Source: Sipunculus nudus (Eukaryota > Annelida > Sipuncula > Golfingiida > Sipunculidae). Taken from it: DNA of 64,000 nucleotides. Positions 1-12,287 of this stretch are shown here, piece after piece. The stretch covers positions 33,910,027 to 33,974,026 of the forward strand of contig CM049308.1 of the NCBI GenBank assembly GCA_026874595.1, given 5' to 3'. The notes under the pieces were generated by a model that saw only the letters and a list, made by a program, of their open reading frames with translations, ran no database searches and was not told the origin of the DNA. Both the position numbers and the translations under genes were made by a program. Positions within the stretch are counted from its first letter, which is position 1. Each line of letters opens with the position of its first letter.

Positions 1-870
1 GTTGGACAATACTCTCTGTCAAATGTGACTGGCCTCATACACATAGGTGTGTGTGTACCTGTCTTCACTCGACATCAAATACATGGAGTGGGGGTTCAAG
101 GTGTTGGACAGTACTCTCTGTCAAATGTGACTGGCCTCACACACATAGGTGTGTGTACCTGTCTTCACTCGACATCAAATACATGGAGTGTGGGGGGGGG
201 GGGGGGGAGTGAGGTGTTGCACAGTACTCTCTGACAAATGGAGGGGGATGATGAGGGGAGGGGGGTTTGAGGTGTGTGACAGTACTCTCTGTCAAATGTG
301 ACTGGCCTCACACACATAGGTAAGTGTACCTGTCTTCACTCGACATCAAATACATGGAGTGTAGGGGGGGGGGAGTGAGGTGTTTGACAGTACTCTCTGA
401 AAAATGGAGGGGGATGGTGAGGGGAGGGGGATTTGAGGTGTTGGACAATACTTTCTGTCAAATGTGACTAGCCTCACACACATAGGTGTGTGTACCTGTC
501 TTCACTCCACATCAAAAACATGGAGTGGGGGTTCAAGGGGGTTGGACAGTACTCTCTGTCAAATGTGACTGGCCTCACAGACATAGGTGTGTGTACCTGT
601 CTTTACTCAACATCAAATACATGGAGTGTGTGTGTGGGGGGGGGAGGTGTTGGACAGTACTCTCTATCAAATGGAGGGGGATAGTGAGGGGAGGGGGTTT
701 GAGGTGTTGGACAGTACTTTCTGTCAAATGTGCCTGTCTTCACTCGACATCAAATTCATGGAGTGGGTGGGGGGGGGGGGGGGGGGGTTGAAGTGTTGGA
801 CAGTGCATTCTGCTTATGTGACTTTCTTCACACGGGTAGGTGTATATACTATCTTTTCCCACTAATAAAT
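1..870. repeat. G-rich minisatellite, about 104-bp units
   Basis: Tandem units beginning 'gttggacagtactctctgtc' and continuing through 'ggcctcacacacataggtg' and 'cttcactcgacatcaaatac' to a run of G. The long form repeats about every 104 bases. A shorter form replaces the middle with 'aatggagggggatgatgagg'. The two forms alternate irregularly, and the array probably starts before the window. Apparent ORFs inside it change frame from unit to unit and are not genes. Confidence 0.9.
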
Positions 871-2040
871 TAGTACTTTGAGGATGGGGAGATAGTACTC
901 TCTGTCAGATATTACTTTATTAGTTCCAACATGTATGCATGTACCAGTACTTGGAAGAAGAGTGATGGGTTTGACATTCAATATTACTCTCTCACAGATA
1001 GATACATTTATACATAAAAAAAGTTACTTTTCCAAACTCATAACAAGGCCCATAGATGTGTATCAATTCGAATTATTTTTTTATTATAATGATACCTTAA
1101 AAGTGCTCACTATAGCACTGTACATATTCTGTGATAGATAATTGATTATTTAATTGAAGAACTTACAAACTGTTGAATTAGCAGGAGGCACATAACAGGT
1201 GTAATTTTCAAATTCAACAAGTTGTCAAAGAAAAAATGCATGGATGTTCTGTTTGATTTTACTTTTTATGCTTGAAGTTGATCATTGGTCCAAGTATGTG
1301 AAAATATTAATAAAGGTTGCTGTCTGGCCTTTATAAATTATATAAACTGTTGTAAGCTTTTAATCATATCATATATGTACAGAGGCTACATCATAATGGC
1401 ATTGTATATGTGTATGAAAGAGGTTGATGAGAAATCACCATTGCAAACTAATTTTTATATTGAGGCATTATGAAACACACTGCTGACAAGGCTCTAAAAT
1501 GGATACTCCTTTCCAAAATCAGCTGGGTATAATTAAAAAACAAAGTGAGCTGACAATGTAAATTCTAATTAAAAAAAATAATTTTGAGTTTACCAGCACA
1601 TGCAATGGAATATATGTATAAAAGTAAATTTTGTAATTTTTTGTAAATCTTAAAGGTTAAATCATTTTTTTTTAAATATGTTGTCCTATAGCACCACTTA
1701 ATATAATCCAATAGAACATAAAATAATTTATCAATGAAATAAACATTCATTAATGTTACTGTTCCTATGTAAGGAATCAGCATTTTATTAATTCTTTTGT
1801 TAACTGTATTCTGTAACTATATAAATATAAAACATATGTGGCCTGGATGACATCCCAGGCACCTGATTTGGACTGAACAATATTGTCAATAATAATAATA
1901 CAACAAAAAATATAATCTGTACATAGCGAAAATGCCCAGTTATGTAATAAGTAAATAAACATGCATGTGTCTGCTGGTAATACCTTGTACCCAGTATACG
2001 TATAACTTGGACACAACACGTTTTGCGATGCAAATGTCGT
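871..2040. other. AT-rich stretch with no recognisable gene
   Basis: Only short ORFs without recognisable domains. I see no transposon ends or tandem arrays here. It separates the minisatellite from the CpG-richer segment that follows. Confidence 0.5.
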
Positions 2041-2254
2041 TTGTTTACATGCCGGGGACGGGGGGGGGGGGCTGGTAGCGCTGTTAAAGACCGGCCGAGT
2101 AATGCTTATCAAAGTCGTGTTGCTCCTTACTACTAATGCAATGCGGATTTTTACATCCGGCAGACCAAATAGGAATCGTCCTTTGTAGGTGACATCCGTT
2201 AAAAAGCCTTTTCATCGCGAAAACATACCAAGCCACTTGTTTTTGTCCTACCGG

Positions 2255-2266
2255 GCCGCCATCTTG
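2255..2266 (-). promoter_or_regulatory. YY1-like motif in a CpG-richer segment
   Basis: GCCGCCATCTTG on the plus strand reads as the YY1 consensus CAAGATGGCGGC on the minus strand. It lies in a locally GC- and CpG-richer stretch (about 2040-2560) that stands out from the AT-rich surroundings. YY1 sites of this form are usual near metazoan transcription starts, so a minus-strand promoter is possible. No first exon can be proved; the minus ORF over 2084-2338 has no recognised domain. Confidence 0.35.
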
Positions 2267-2499
2267 AAAATCCCACTGCACTAGACGCCGCCATGCGCCT
2301 AACATTCCTCGGCGTAAAACTAAATGTAGATGTGCCAAGTGGTTTCACCTGTTTACAAGCAATTGCCATGATCATCATGATACAATACTGACTTACCTGA
2401 AAGCTTGAATTTCTGAGAGTGATGGATTCTCTGCATAAAAATAGTAATTTGCTGTTGGTCTTTCTGAAACCTCATGTCACTGGTGAAGCCGCCAAGAAG

Positions 2500-2523
2500 G
2501 AACACGTCACGCGTGACGTGTTC
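2500..2523. promoter_or_regulatory. 24-bp perfect palindrome with two TGACGT motifs
   Basis: The half GAACACGTCACG is followed immediately by its exact reverse complement. Each arm carries TGACGTG, the core bound by ATF/CREB and XBP1/ATF6-type bZIP factors. The symmetry stops at 2499/2524. A bZIP dimer site is an inference from the motif alone. Confidence 0.4.
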
Positions 2524-3067
2524 AGTCAAACGCCGGCAGTGCACCCTCGCGTTAATATAACGAATTAATGACACACTCGCGGGAAAGGGGTTTTAACGGG
2601 AAATACATAAAACAAAACCCATTTACAAGAGGCTACGGGTGAGGGAAGAAAGAACAACCCATTTATCTAGAAACAACCGTTTTATAAAACCCTTTCTTCT
2701 ACCAGTGCATGCTAGGCCAACATGGCACCCTGCCCAAAAGTTCCCTTCTATGTAGTTCAGTACTGTTGGGTACTTTGGCCATATTTCAGGTAGAATACCA
2801 GCTTTTGCCGAAAAAAATCGTCTTCCACATAAAACAAGAAAGAGGATACCACCGTATATGTTTCACCATTATATACCTCAATAATTTTTAAAGTTATAGC
2901 AAAACGGTATTAAACGTATTCGAATATAAAAAGTTTATCACCAAATAAATATAACATCGAAGGAATGACTCAATATACAGCGCCATATATTTTACAGAAT
3001 CGAAAAATACCAGGAAAATAGGCTCTATTCGGGTTATCGTCATAAACAATTTCGCTCGGCCATTTCC

Positions 3068-3382
3068 GTGAGTGTGACGTCAGCTGGGGAAGTCGCGGAC
3101 TTCTCCGATTCATCCGTGTCGTGGTTATCAAGGCCACACGATGGGCACACGGTGTGTTGTGTTGGGTGCAAAACCACACATAAATATGGTGTTTCTCTGC
3201 ATGGCTTTCCAACAGAATCACATCTCAATAAGCAGTGGAACCGGTTTGTTGCCACGAAGAGACGGGACTGGAGGGCCAACACGGAGCATTCCGTGATCTG
3301 TTCTGAGCACTTCGAGGACGGCGACTTTGAGGTGAACCCAGTTCGACTTTTTACCGAAACTGACCTCTTTTACCGGAACTGA
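3068..3382 (+). pseudogene. Orphan THAP zinc-finger domain (exon or fragment)
   Basis: The open frame encodes a THAP-type C2CH zinc finger, a DNA-binding domain of host THAP proteins and of P- and Kolobok-type transposases. The order seen is CCVGC (zinc ligands), HGFP, the conserved Trp in KQWNRFV, then CSEHF (last Cys and His) and DGDFE. The usual C-terminal AVP-type box is not recognisable and the frame stops soon after. The frame opens with GTG at 3068 and has no ATG before the zinc finger, so either an upstream exon is needed or the copy is a relic. A GAG|GTGAAC donor-like site follows the DFE codons. A full CRE (TGACGTCA) lies at 3075-3082. Nothing nearby completes a transposase; P-like fragments occur about 30 kb away and need not be related. 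I am confident of the domain, not of function. Confidence 0.7.
3075..3082. promoter_or_regulatory. Full CRE palindrome TGACGTCA
   Basis: Perfect cAMP-response element next to the THAP frame. The motif is short and could be chance, but it lies within 600 bases of the TGACGT palindrome at 2500-2523. Confidence 0.3.
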
Positions 3383-4364
3383 CAGGAACTGACCGGAACT
3401 GACTTTAAATTAAATTACATTTAAATTAAATTATTTTTGTTTAATATATATTCTACAATGTGAAACATTGTAATACAGTAACAACACAACAGACACGATA
3501 AATACAAGGTTTTGTGAAATGATTTTACAATAAAGGAATTTCCGGAATAAAAGTAGGCCTACCTCATTTTCCATTTATGTTCCTTTGTAAATATTTATTC
3601 AGTTTTAACGTTTTGAGCAGGAGGTATCCAGTCATGCAGGAGACGGCCGATCCCATTCCGCTCGCAAGTTCCACGAACATTATATCTGAATCCCTAAAGG
3701 TGTGTCATTTAAATGGCTCTAAATTTCATACCAGCGAGATTCAATTTTTTTTCATGAATGGTCATAATTTAATTTAAATCTTGCTTTGGACGTAGGGAAT
3801 CAATATCACGATAGCCTTCCTCGAGCTCTTTTAGTGTGGTGGCATATTTCAGTGACACTTTGATTGTATTACCGTCAGCAAATTTTTCCACATCACCATC
3901 ACAGGCGTTGAGATACGTCATCCACTTTTCTGGAAAATACATCTTCCTGCATTTTCCCAAATGAACCCGCCACACAGTTTGCCTTTTGTGACTGCATGTC
4001 TCTCGTTGTAGTTGCAAGGCGATCCTCTCTGGTGTTGGGAAGATAAATTTCCTTCAAAAGGAATCTGACCACCTAAAAATGTAAATTTCTATTTTACAGG
4101 CATTTGTCCTAAGGTCATACTGCAAGGCAACAGAGATTGTGTTCAAAAATATATTGTTATGTACCTTCGAGTTTAATGTTTATTGAACTGTAGATTTAAA
4201 TTCATTGTTGGCGTGCCAAATAAAATAATCCAGTTGGTTGTACCTATGTTTTTGCCTACCGATTACGGATCGCGCGGACAGGCAGACAGACAAACATACG
4301 GAACTGATCATTCATGCTTGCCGGTTTCAAAGATTTCCGGCAAGCAATAAATACATATATTAAA
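3383..4364. other. No recognisable gene; one unassigned minus ORF
   Basis: AT-rich. The minus frame over 3769-4017 encodes 82 residues rich in Lys and Cys that I do not recognise. The sequence around 4260-4340 carries a 'cggacaggcagacagacaaac' type tail of an interspersed repeat. Confidence 0.35.
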
Positions 4365-4734
4365 ACTAGATGTGTCGGAACGACACGAATGCCCCCGCCT
4401 GGGGCAAATTAGAAACATTTGTTAAATTTTGTAAAAATTTTTAAGTTCAGGAGGTGTTGTATGGTCCAAAGTAGGTCAACAAGGGCAAAATGCAAACTCG
4501 ATCTGTAATGGGTCATTATCAAGCAACACACCAAAAATCAGGCCAGTATCTGCAGGCATTGTGAAAAAAAAGTCCATATATGTGCATTTTTCATGAAAAT
4601 TTCTGTCTTTCATGAAATTTTCTAGGTTCAGGATCTGTCATATAGTGAAAAATAAGTTAACTGGGACGAAACGCGAAGTCGATCTGCAAGTGGTCATTAT
4701 GCGCCCACAGACCAAACAGGCCAAAATTGAAAAA

Positions 4735-5136
4735 TCCGATAAAATTTCATTAAAAAATCAGAAATTGCAGGTGGCGCCACCAAAATTGTGCAGCACATAC
4801 AGACTATCGGTCCCAATGATCATAGTAAGTTTTGTGAAAATCCACACAATGGTTCCTGAGATATAAACTTCTGAGTGTTTTTCTATAATCAGCTCTAAAA
4901 TGTAGAAAAATGGGTCAAGGTCACCCATCTTCGAACTTGACCGAGATTTTATCGATATACATCTTCACTGATGAAATAAAATTCCAACGGTGAATCCTTT
5001 TAGAGATATCCCGCTCACAAGGTAAAAGTTAACAGACGCGGAACGGACGGACGGACAGACACCGGACAGACAGATGGACAGACGGACAGCTTGGGTGATG
5101 ACAATAGCCCATCAGCCTATGAGCTGAGGGCTAAAA
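4735..5136 (+). repeat. Second repeat nested inside copy A
   Basis: The sequence changes character here. It ends in a 'cggacggacggacagacacc' tail followed by a possible hairpin (AGCCCATCAGC ... GCTGAGGGCT) and AAAAA. This is the form of 3' end seen in several short mollusc repeats. The 180-bp type units resume immediately after it. Confidence 0.5.
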
Positions 5137-5320
5137 ACGGCTGTACATGTGTATTTGTCATGAAAATTTCTATTTTTCATGAATTTTTCTAAGTTTAGGA
5201 GCCGTAAAACGGTCAAAAGTAGGTCAACCGGGACGAAACGCGAACTCGATCTGTAACTGGTCATTATCTGCCGACACACCAAAAATCAGGCCAATATCTG
5301 CAGGCACTGCGAAAAAAAAA

Positions 5321-5860
5321 GTCCGTACATGTGTATTTGTCATGAAAATTTCTATTTTTCATGAAATTTTCTAAGTTTAGGAGCCGTAAAACGGTCAAAA
5401 GTAGGTCAACCGGGACAAAATGCAAACTCGATCTGTATCTGGTCATTATCTGGTGACACTCCAAAAATCAGGCCAATATCTGCAGGCACTGCGAAAAAAA
5501 GTCCGTACATGTGTATTTGTCATGAAAATTTCTATTTTTCATGAAATTTTCTAAGTTTAGGAGCCGTAAAACGGTGAAAAGTAGGTCAACCGGGACAAAA
5601 CGCGAACTCGATCTGTAACTGGTCATTATCTGCCCACACACCAAAAATCAGGCCAATATCTGCAGGCATTGCAAAAAAAAGTCCGTACATGTGTATTTGT
5701 CATGAAAATTTCTATTTTTCATGAAATTTTCTAAGTTTAGGAGCCGTAAAACGGTCAAAAGTAGGTCAACCGGGACAAAACGCGAACTCGATCTGTAACT
5801 GGTCTTTATCTGCCCACACACCAAAAATCAGGCCAATATCTGCAACCATTGCGAAAAAAA
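5321..5860 (+). repeat. 180-bp tandem units within copy A
   Basis: Three near-identical units start with 'gtccgtacatgtgtatttgt' at 5321, 5501 and 5681. A partial, more diverged unit lies before them and a truncated one after. Each contains 'catgaaaatttc' twice in tandem, 'ggagccgtaaaacggt' and 'aactcgatctgtaactggtc'. Confidence 0.85.
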
Positions 5861-5962
5861 GTCCGTACAACTGTTTGATTTCGGAATGACGGAATGACAG
5901 AATGACGGAATGACGGACATGGGTAAAACTATATGCCCCGGCCACTTTGTGGCGGGGGCATA

Positions 5963-6363
5963 ATAAACACAACAAAGCAAAGTAACACATCTTAAAATCA
6001 TGTTTATTTACCTCCCTCATCAGGTATATGACGTAAGAAAATTATAGTATCAAATTATAAATGATCAAAAGGGTTCCCTCCAATTCACTGCAACTGGTAT
6101 GGTTAATTGACTGACAGCGTTGGGGCAGATATCAAAGGCGGTTGATGTCTGTATCACTAAGACACATGACCAAATAAAGCTTTCTGTGATGCAGAAGATG
6201 GTCAGTTTTTTTTAGTTCTCCTTGATACCAACAGCGGTCGATATACACTGGTATATATGACAGTTTATCCTTTTAAGGTTTCTGTGATGAAACAGTTTTG
6301 TTTGGCTTTCTGTAGGCCTGGTTCCCCTTTGGAGTAGCAATCGAGTGTAGAGACATCATCGGA

Positions 6364-6423
<60 letters not shown>

Positions 6424-7567
6424 AGTGGAGTTCTATTCAATCTGTTTTTAGCTGTGGGTATGGATCAGGGTTGGGGGAAGTTAAGTGGGTTAGTATTTAA
6501 ATAGAAGTAAAAGTTCTTGATTATGGAACACGTTCAAGTCCGAAGAACAAGTAGATCAAATTTAAATGTACAAATGTACAAGTATGGGAGGGGGGATGTA
6601 ATTGGATAAAAGTAGGACCTAATGGTTTAGAGAATGTGTGCATCACAAACAGGCTAATGTTTGAGGAGGATATGAAGTGACATGCAAATTGACCCCGTTG
6701 TTCATTTGAGGTATTGATGTATATGTTCACATGAAATGAGGTGTGCATTATGTAGGAATCATTATATTTGTTAATTTCAACTGTTTCCAGGAACAAGGTT
6801 TTTGCGTGAGGTCATGTGTTATCAATTGTTTCACACGGAACTCAAGAACTTTTTTGCTCACGCATAATCAATAGATCATTTGAAAGGCAATTTTAAGTAG
6901 AATAAGGATCTGAAATGTTCTGACTTGAATAGAACTTTTAAAAAGGGAAAGTTTATCAATGGAACAGGCCTAGTATGTCCCACACCTGATATATTTAGAA
7001 AAAAAGGGTGAATACATGTATGAAATTTAAGATGGGTCAATATCACACAGCGATCTTAAAAACTGCACGTCAATGCTGCAAGTTGGGCAGGACTTCGGGA
7101 TGGAAGATTCAGTAACCCGCAAATTGCTACAGCTGTAAGTAATGAGGACCAGTACATAGAGGCCAGAACTAGAATACGTTCTTGTCAAGTGCTTATCATC
7201 GATGAAACAGGCATTTTGAGTTGGAAACCCTGAAAAGGTAGACTATATCTGCATATATGTCTGGGACAATAGATCAGTGTTTTGAGGCCTGCAAGTGATT
7301 GTGGGAAACTCGAAACTGGGGAAACTTAAACTTGAAACCATAACTTGTTGAAATTTGTTCTTGTATTCATAAAAGCAGGTGTATGTGTCCCCTCATCATG
7401 ACCCTCAAGTTCCAAAATTTTAAGGGGAAAGGATACCATGGCTTAAGACTTTAAAACAAATTTCTATAAAATCAAGAATAGTTTGATAACACTGGTTTAC
7501 AAGCAAAATGCTTCCGGACTTAAAGTATTGATCTTTTACCCAATTTGGGTCACTAAAAAAAGAAAAA
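5963..7567. other. Non-coding stretch with a TA microsatellite at 6365-6419
   Basis: A pure (TA)n tract of about 55 bases lies at 6365-6419. The rest is AT-rich sequence with only short unrecognised ORFs. Confidence 0.6.
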
Positions 7568-8393
7568 ACTAGATGTGTCGGAACGACACGAATGCCCCCG
7601 CCTTGGGCAAATTAGAAACATTTGTAAAATTTTGAAAAAATTTTTAAGTTCCGGAGATGTCGTATGGGCAAAAGTAGGTCAACATGGGAAAAATCCTAAC
7701 TCGATCTGTGACGGGTCATTATCAAGCAACACACAAAAAAATCATGCCAGTATATGCAGGCGTGAAAAAAGTCCACACATGTGCATTTTCAAAAAAAATT
7801 GTCTTTCATGAAATTTTCTATGTTTAGGAGCCGTAAAACAATCAAAAGTAGGTCAACCGGGATGAAACGTGAACTCGATCTGTAACTGTCATTATCTGCA
7901 CACACATAAAAAATCAGGGTGGTTTCTGCAGGCATTGAGGAAAAAAAGTCAGTACATATGCATTGGTTATGAAAATTTATATTTTTCATGAAACTTTCTA
8001 TGTTCAGGAGCAGTCAAATGGTCAAAAGTAGGCCAAATAGGACGAAATGCAAACTCCATCTGTAACTGGTCAATATCTGCCGACACACCTAAAATCAGGC
8101 CAATATCTGCAGGCATTGCAAAAAAGAGTCCGTATATGTGTATTTGTCATGAAATTTAATATTTTACATGGAATTTTCTATGTTCAGGAGCCGTAAAACG
8201 GTCAAAAGTAGGTCAACCGGAACGAAACGCGAACTCGATCTGTAACTGGTCTATATCTGTCCACACATAAAAAATCAGGCCAACATCTGCAGGCATTGCG
8301 AAAAAAAGTCCGTACAACTGTTTGATTTCGGAATGACGGAGTGACGGACATGGGTAAAACTATATGCCCCGGCTACTTTGTGGCGGGGGCATA
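7568..8393 (+). mobile_element. Interspersed repeat copy B of the same family
   Basis: Same start (ACTAGATGTGTCGGAACGAC) and same end (GTGGCGGGGGCATA) as copy A, with diverged 180-bp type units in between and no nested repeat. Its agreement with copy A at both ends defines the element boundaries. No coding region. Confidence 0.7.
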
Positions 8394-10440
8394 AAAATTA
8401 AGTGAAAAGTGTTAATTGGCTTAAGCTTTCAAGATACAGTATAGGGCCGATTTTTTTTTTTTTAATTCTTGCAAATTTAGGTAAAATGGGTATAAATCGA
8501 AATGTTAGTGATTGCTTTTTGAGCTAACAGATCTACAATGGTCTACAATTTTTAAATACAAACATTCATGGAGGCCAGAATTTTGACAGATTTTGCTCAT
8601 TTAAAATACTGCAGGAATCCGTGTTTTGGAAAGGGGATAAAACGCATAAATGTAGATACTTTTCATAAGTGACGGCACACATTGATATTTCATCTCAAGT
8701 TCAATGTAGACACCTGTACATTTGAAATTGCCCCTGCCTGATATTTCCAAGGAACTCTCACGATTTTGACCATAGGAAGCAGAGTTTCCTCGAAACTGTG
8801 TCATCAATCCAGATAACTTCTGTTGGTAATAATAGCGAGGTAACCTTTGCAATGATGAAAAGCATACCATTTTTATTTTGTATGCAAAATCGGGGACCAG
8901 GACAAGAGAACAACAAAAAAAGGAAATATATGCCTTTCGCTGTTCCTATGATTTTACAATAACAATATTAGACATGCTTACTTATACGGCATCTTTAACG
9001 TATATATTCAAAATATTTAACGTATATATTCAAAATATTGTGGTTTTCGTTTCACACACTAGTAACCCTGTAAAATGTGAGCAACTTTCCACAGCCACTC
9101 AGATCTGCCACAGGCAAACCTACTGTATATATTGTGTATAAATCATGTAAATATAAGAAATTGCCTTGTAACATTATATAATGTACTTCTACAATATATT
9201 GAGCCACCGTGCACAGTAAGTGTAGTTTAGGCTTCAACCTTCTGTCCATCGAGACTGGTTACTATGCACACATACTCCCCTGCATCATTTAACCTGATAT
9301 TTTAGATAAGGAGGTTACCCTTTCCAAATATTTTATGTCTCCTGTCTTCTAACAAAGGTCAATCTGCCAAGAAAAACAATAAAGTTTATCAAATACAGAT
9401 AATTTTACCAACCAAATACATAATTTAACAGTAACACTAACAGTACATCCCTTGTGCCATGGTCATCCTACACTTGTAATAAGCGTATATGAAGGACAAT
9501 GTCCTGGATGAAAAGTACACCTGTACTGAAGGGTGAAATCGATCAGTTGAACCACATCTGACCCTGGAACTTACAACTATCACGTCTGAACCCGAAACTT
9601 CCCTATTGTGTTGAAAAATGCCTGTGCTGTAGCCTTGACATTTTATACAATTTTACCCCAATAAATCATATAAAATACAGATAACAGCTTGGCCAGGTCT
9701 AAGGGTCCCCCCAGTGTTCAAATTTGGAGGACATGCTGAAGGGCAATCTTTTCATTCTTAGGAAATGCTTCCTCTTCTTTTTCTGCATTTAATAAAACCA
9801 TGATGATCAGTACTAATGTAATAATTGAAGGTAAAATTTTCTTTATTCTTTCTGCAATAAGCTTAGATGCAATTTAATAGTCTTTTTTAAAAGGGAATTT
9901 GGTCTCAAAATCTTTTTATTAATAATCTCCTTTTTTATCAATGTTATCACAGCCTGCTTTTTAGAGGGAGTTATTTCACCCAACTGAAGTAACGAATAAA
10001 ATAACTAAAGGTCCTTTTTGTTAAAAAATATGTATAGGATTCTATAGCTAGCCGATCATTTCCTGGAGACATTTTTTTTTATATATTTTTACATTCACCA
10101 TACGTTATTGGTCCCTCACATAGCTCTCTTTTTTATTTTCTGTTGTCAGTTTTGTTATGGTTGAATTGTCTAAAAAATATTAAGCCTCCAGAGATTTTAG
10201 TTCCGTATTCTTACTTTTATAAAATAAGAATAAATGTTTAAGAATGACCCAGAATACCTTTTCAACTTGTAACAAATGGGGCTGATTCTAATTTTAATTT
10301 CCGAATATGTTTCCTATTGCCATTCTTAATTTTGCAGTTTCATCATTAGGGGGCAGCATTTAAGTGTCAAGTCCCTCCCCCCCCCCCCCGTTAAATTCTG
10401 AAACGTTGATATAGGGAAAACAAGGGAATTTCGACTTTTG
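8394..10440. other. AT-rich non-coding stretch
   Basis: No domain, transposon end or tandem array recognised. A C-rich tract lies at about 10374-10390. Confidence 0.45.
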
Positions 10441-10448
10441 ACCAGTAG

Positions 10449-11133
10449 CTAGGGAAAATTAAAATGTTTAACAGGAAATGTTGATCTGCTGGTTTCTTTT
10501 GGTTGGAGCTGGTTTCTTTTGGTTTGAGCGCCATGGATATGAAAAATAAGAAAATATGAACATAAACAGTAAGCATTTCTCATACATAACTCATGCATGA
10601 AGATCCTACCTGAATTTACTCTTTGTTGGTAAGCGGTAGTTATATATGGCAGATGTTGACTGATGGAAAAACTACGTCTTTTTGCGAGTAGTTTAGACAG
10701 TTCAGGGATGGCTGTGGATTTTTTCACAATTAAATTTATCCTGTGACCAAAGCAACCAAATCTGGTCCATCCCAAGACTTGTTCAAAAGCCTTTCTCTCA
10801 TTTGCTGCATTGTCAGTAACCACTATTGGTTCATTAGTATGATCCAGCCATCGCTTTTAACAACAAAGCATACCTTCAGCTATAACCTCAGAGGTGTGCT
10901 GTCCTTCGATTTTCAGAGTTTCCAGCACTACGGATATCATCTCCCAGTCACCAGTTATAAAATGTTCTGTGACCCAACGATAGCTTTCAGTAGCAAGACT
11001 AGTCCAGGAGTCATGGGTTATAGCATTGTCATAAACACATTCCAACTCTTTCTTCAATTTCTGTGACATTTGCTCTTGCTTCTTACGCAGCTGTTCCATT
11101 ACTGTACGCTTTGTTGGTAGAGTGTTCCCGTAT
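10449..11133 (-). pseudogene. hAT (ZBED-like) transposase fragment
   Basis: Read on the minus strand, the frame gives LPTKRTV, then DNAITHDSWTSLATESYRWV and WEMISVVLETL, then an in-frame stop (TAA at about 10857-10859). The same frame continues with VVTDNAANERKAFEQV, RFGCFGHRINLIVKK and PELSKLLAKRRS. These match the order of conserved blocks in the RNase H-like core of hAT transposases and ZBED proteins (the HDSWTS block, then TDNAAN, then CFGHxxNL). The stop is the only interruption between the two halves, so decay may be recent, or an exon has mutated. The C-terminal dimerisation block is not seen; after about 10560 the frame loses similarity. An N-terminal piece lies at 11632-11700, separated by other sequence. 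Confidence 0.75.
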
Positions 11134-11631
11134 AAGAAAACAGAAAAATATTAACAACATACGAATAACATGTGACCCATGGTTATAACACTCGGCTGAC
11201 AAAGTTCACTTGAATGTGAGGGAGCAATTATTGTATCTAAAGGTTTACATTGTTGTTGAATTTTTCAATTTGAGCCTTGTTAATGGATTGCTTGATGACA
11301 GACAAATAAAAAAAATGATCACAATAGCTAACACAACTTTCAGTCAGCTGATTTACGAGTTGGAAACATTATTTTCTGGTGAAATAAATATTTTTGTCTT
11401 AATCTGTACATAATATTTAATCTGACTTTAAAAAATCATTTTGCTGGTAGTAAACTGGATTTTACATGTCTTATTATGAATGTTAGCATGTTTGATTACA
11501 TAAACACATCAAATTAATCAGCAATGTATATTTAAAATTATTTATTATGCAACTATTGAGTATTTTGTTTAAATTCCCTTTTTTTCTATGTTTAGCAGTA
11601 TTTCAAGTTTAAAAAAAAATAAAATAATAAC
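11134..11631. repeat. Insertion or intron separating two hAT pieces, with a repeat terminus
   Basis: It contains GTGACCCATGG and CACTCGGCTGAC at about 11171-11201, the same terminal pattern as the repeats at 18700-19100 (inverted) and 56876-57735. On the minus strand the hAT frame leaves at CCCAG|GTT (11632/11631), a possible splice donor, but I find no good acceptor at the other side, so an inserted repeat is the simpler reading. Confidence 0.4.
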
Positions 11632-11700
11632 CTGGGCTCAAGCAGTGCTACAAATTCCTTGAAGTATCTATTATCTACCAGTGAGATGGGCAAGTATTAG
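11632..11700 (-). pseudogene. hAT transposase fragment, upstream piece
   Basis: The minus frame reads YLPISLVDNRYFKEFV then ALLEPR, matching the (D)xLPxSxVExxxF...LxPRY block that precedes the TLPS..R block in ZBED/hAT proteins. It lies directly upstream, in protein order, of the piece starting at 11133. No BED zinc finger was found further upstream. Confidence 0.6.
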
Positions 11701-11724
11701 TTCACCAGTAGCTTCAGCGGAGCC

Positions 11725-12229
11725 TCATCTATTCCTCTTTGACTTTTGCAGTAAGCCGCCCTGACACCCAAGCAGCACACCAGTCATTAACTTTGGGTTG
11801 AAAAACTTGACTTGCTCGAGGTTTTGCAATATTTTCTTCTTCAATCTGTTTATGCTCATGACTAATTTCTTGATATGAAGGTAAGAAGGTATGCAAACCC
11901 GTTTGCACATTAACAATTTGTATCTAGACTGGCCCAGTCAATGAAATGGCTCTAACAGAGATATCAAACGGCTCTCACTGTGTCGCACTTAGTGTCGGTA
12001 CTGCAAACCAGGCGGCAACTTACATAACTAACTACCATTCTCTGACCCTCTTATTTCATCGACTGGTAAACTTGGGCCGTACTGGAAAGTCAGCGCCACT
12101 CATCACCGCCTCGCTGAACTAAGGTCTTTCCCAGTGACGTAAGGGGTAATTATAGTGGTCTTTCCCAGAATCTTTTTTTCCAAAACCAGCATGGTTAATT
12201 CAGTAAACGCATATTGTAGGCTTCCAGCT

Positions 12230-12287
<58 letters not shown>

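Larger units (their letters stand above)
4365..5962 (+). mobile_element. Interspersed repeat copy A, HINE/Helentron-like structure
   Basis: It begins ACTAGATGTGTCGGAACGAC, with a TGTCG/CGACA mini-hairpin, followed by ATGCCCCCGCC. It ends GGCGGGGGCATA, so 11 bases near the start are the inverted complement of the end. Just before the end, GCCCCGGCCAC-TTT-GTGGCGGGGGC can form a hairpin with one mismatch. The interior holds 180-bp tandem units and a second repeat nested at about 4735-5136. No coding region. Subterminal inverted repeats, a 3' hairpin and internal tandem repeats are the pattern described for non-autonomous Helentrons; assignment to that class is an inference. Copies B and C share the same start, and B shares the same end. 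Confidence 0.65.
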
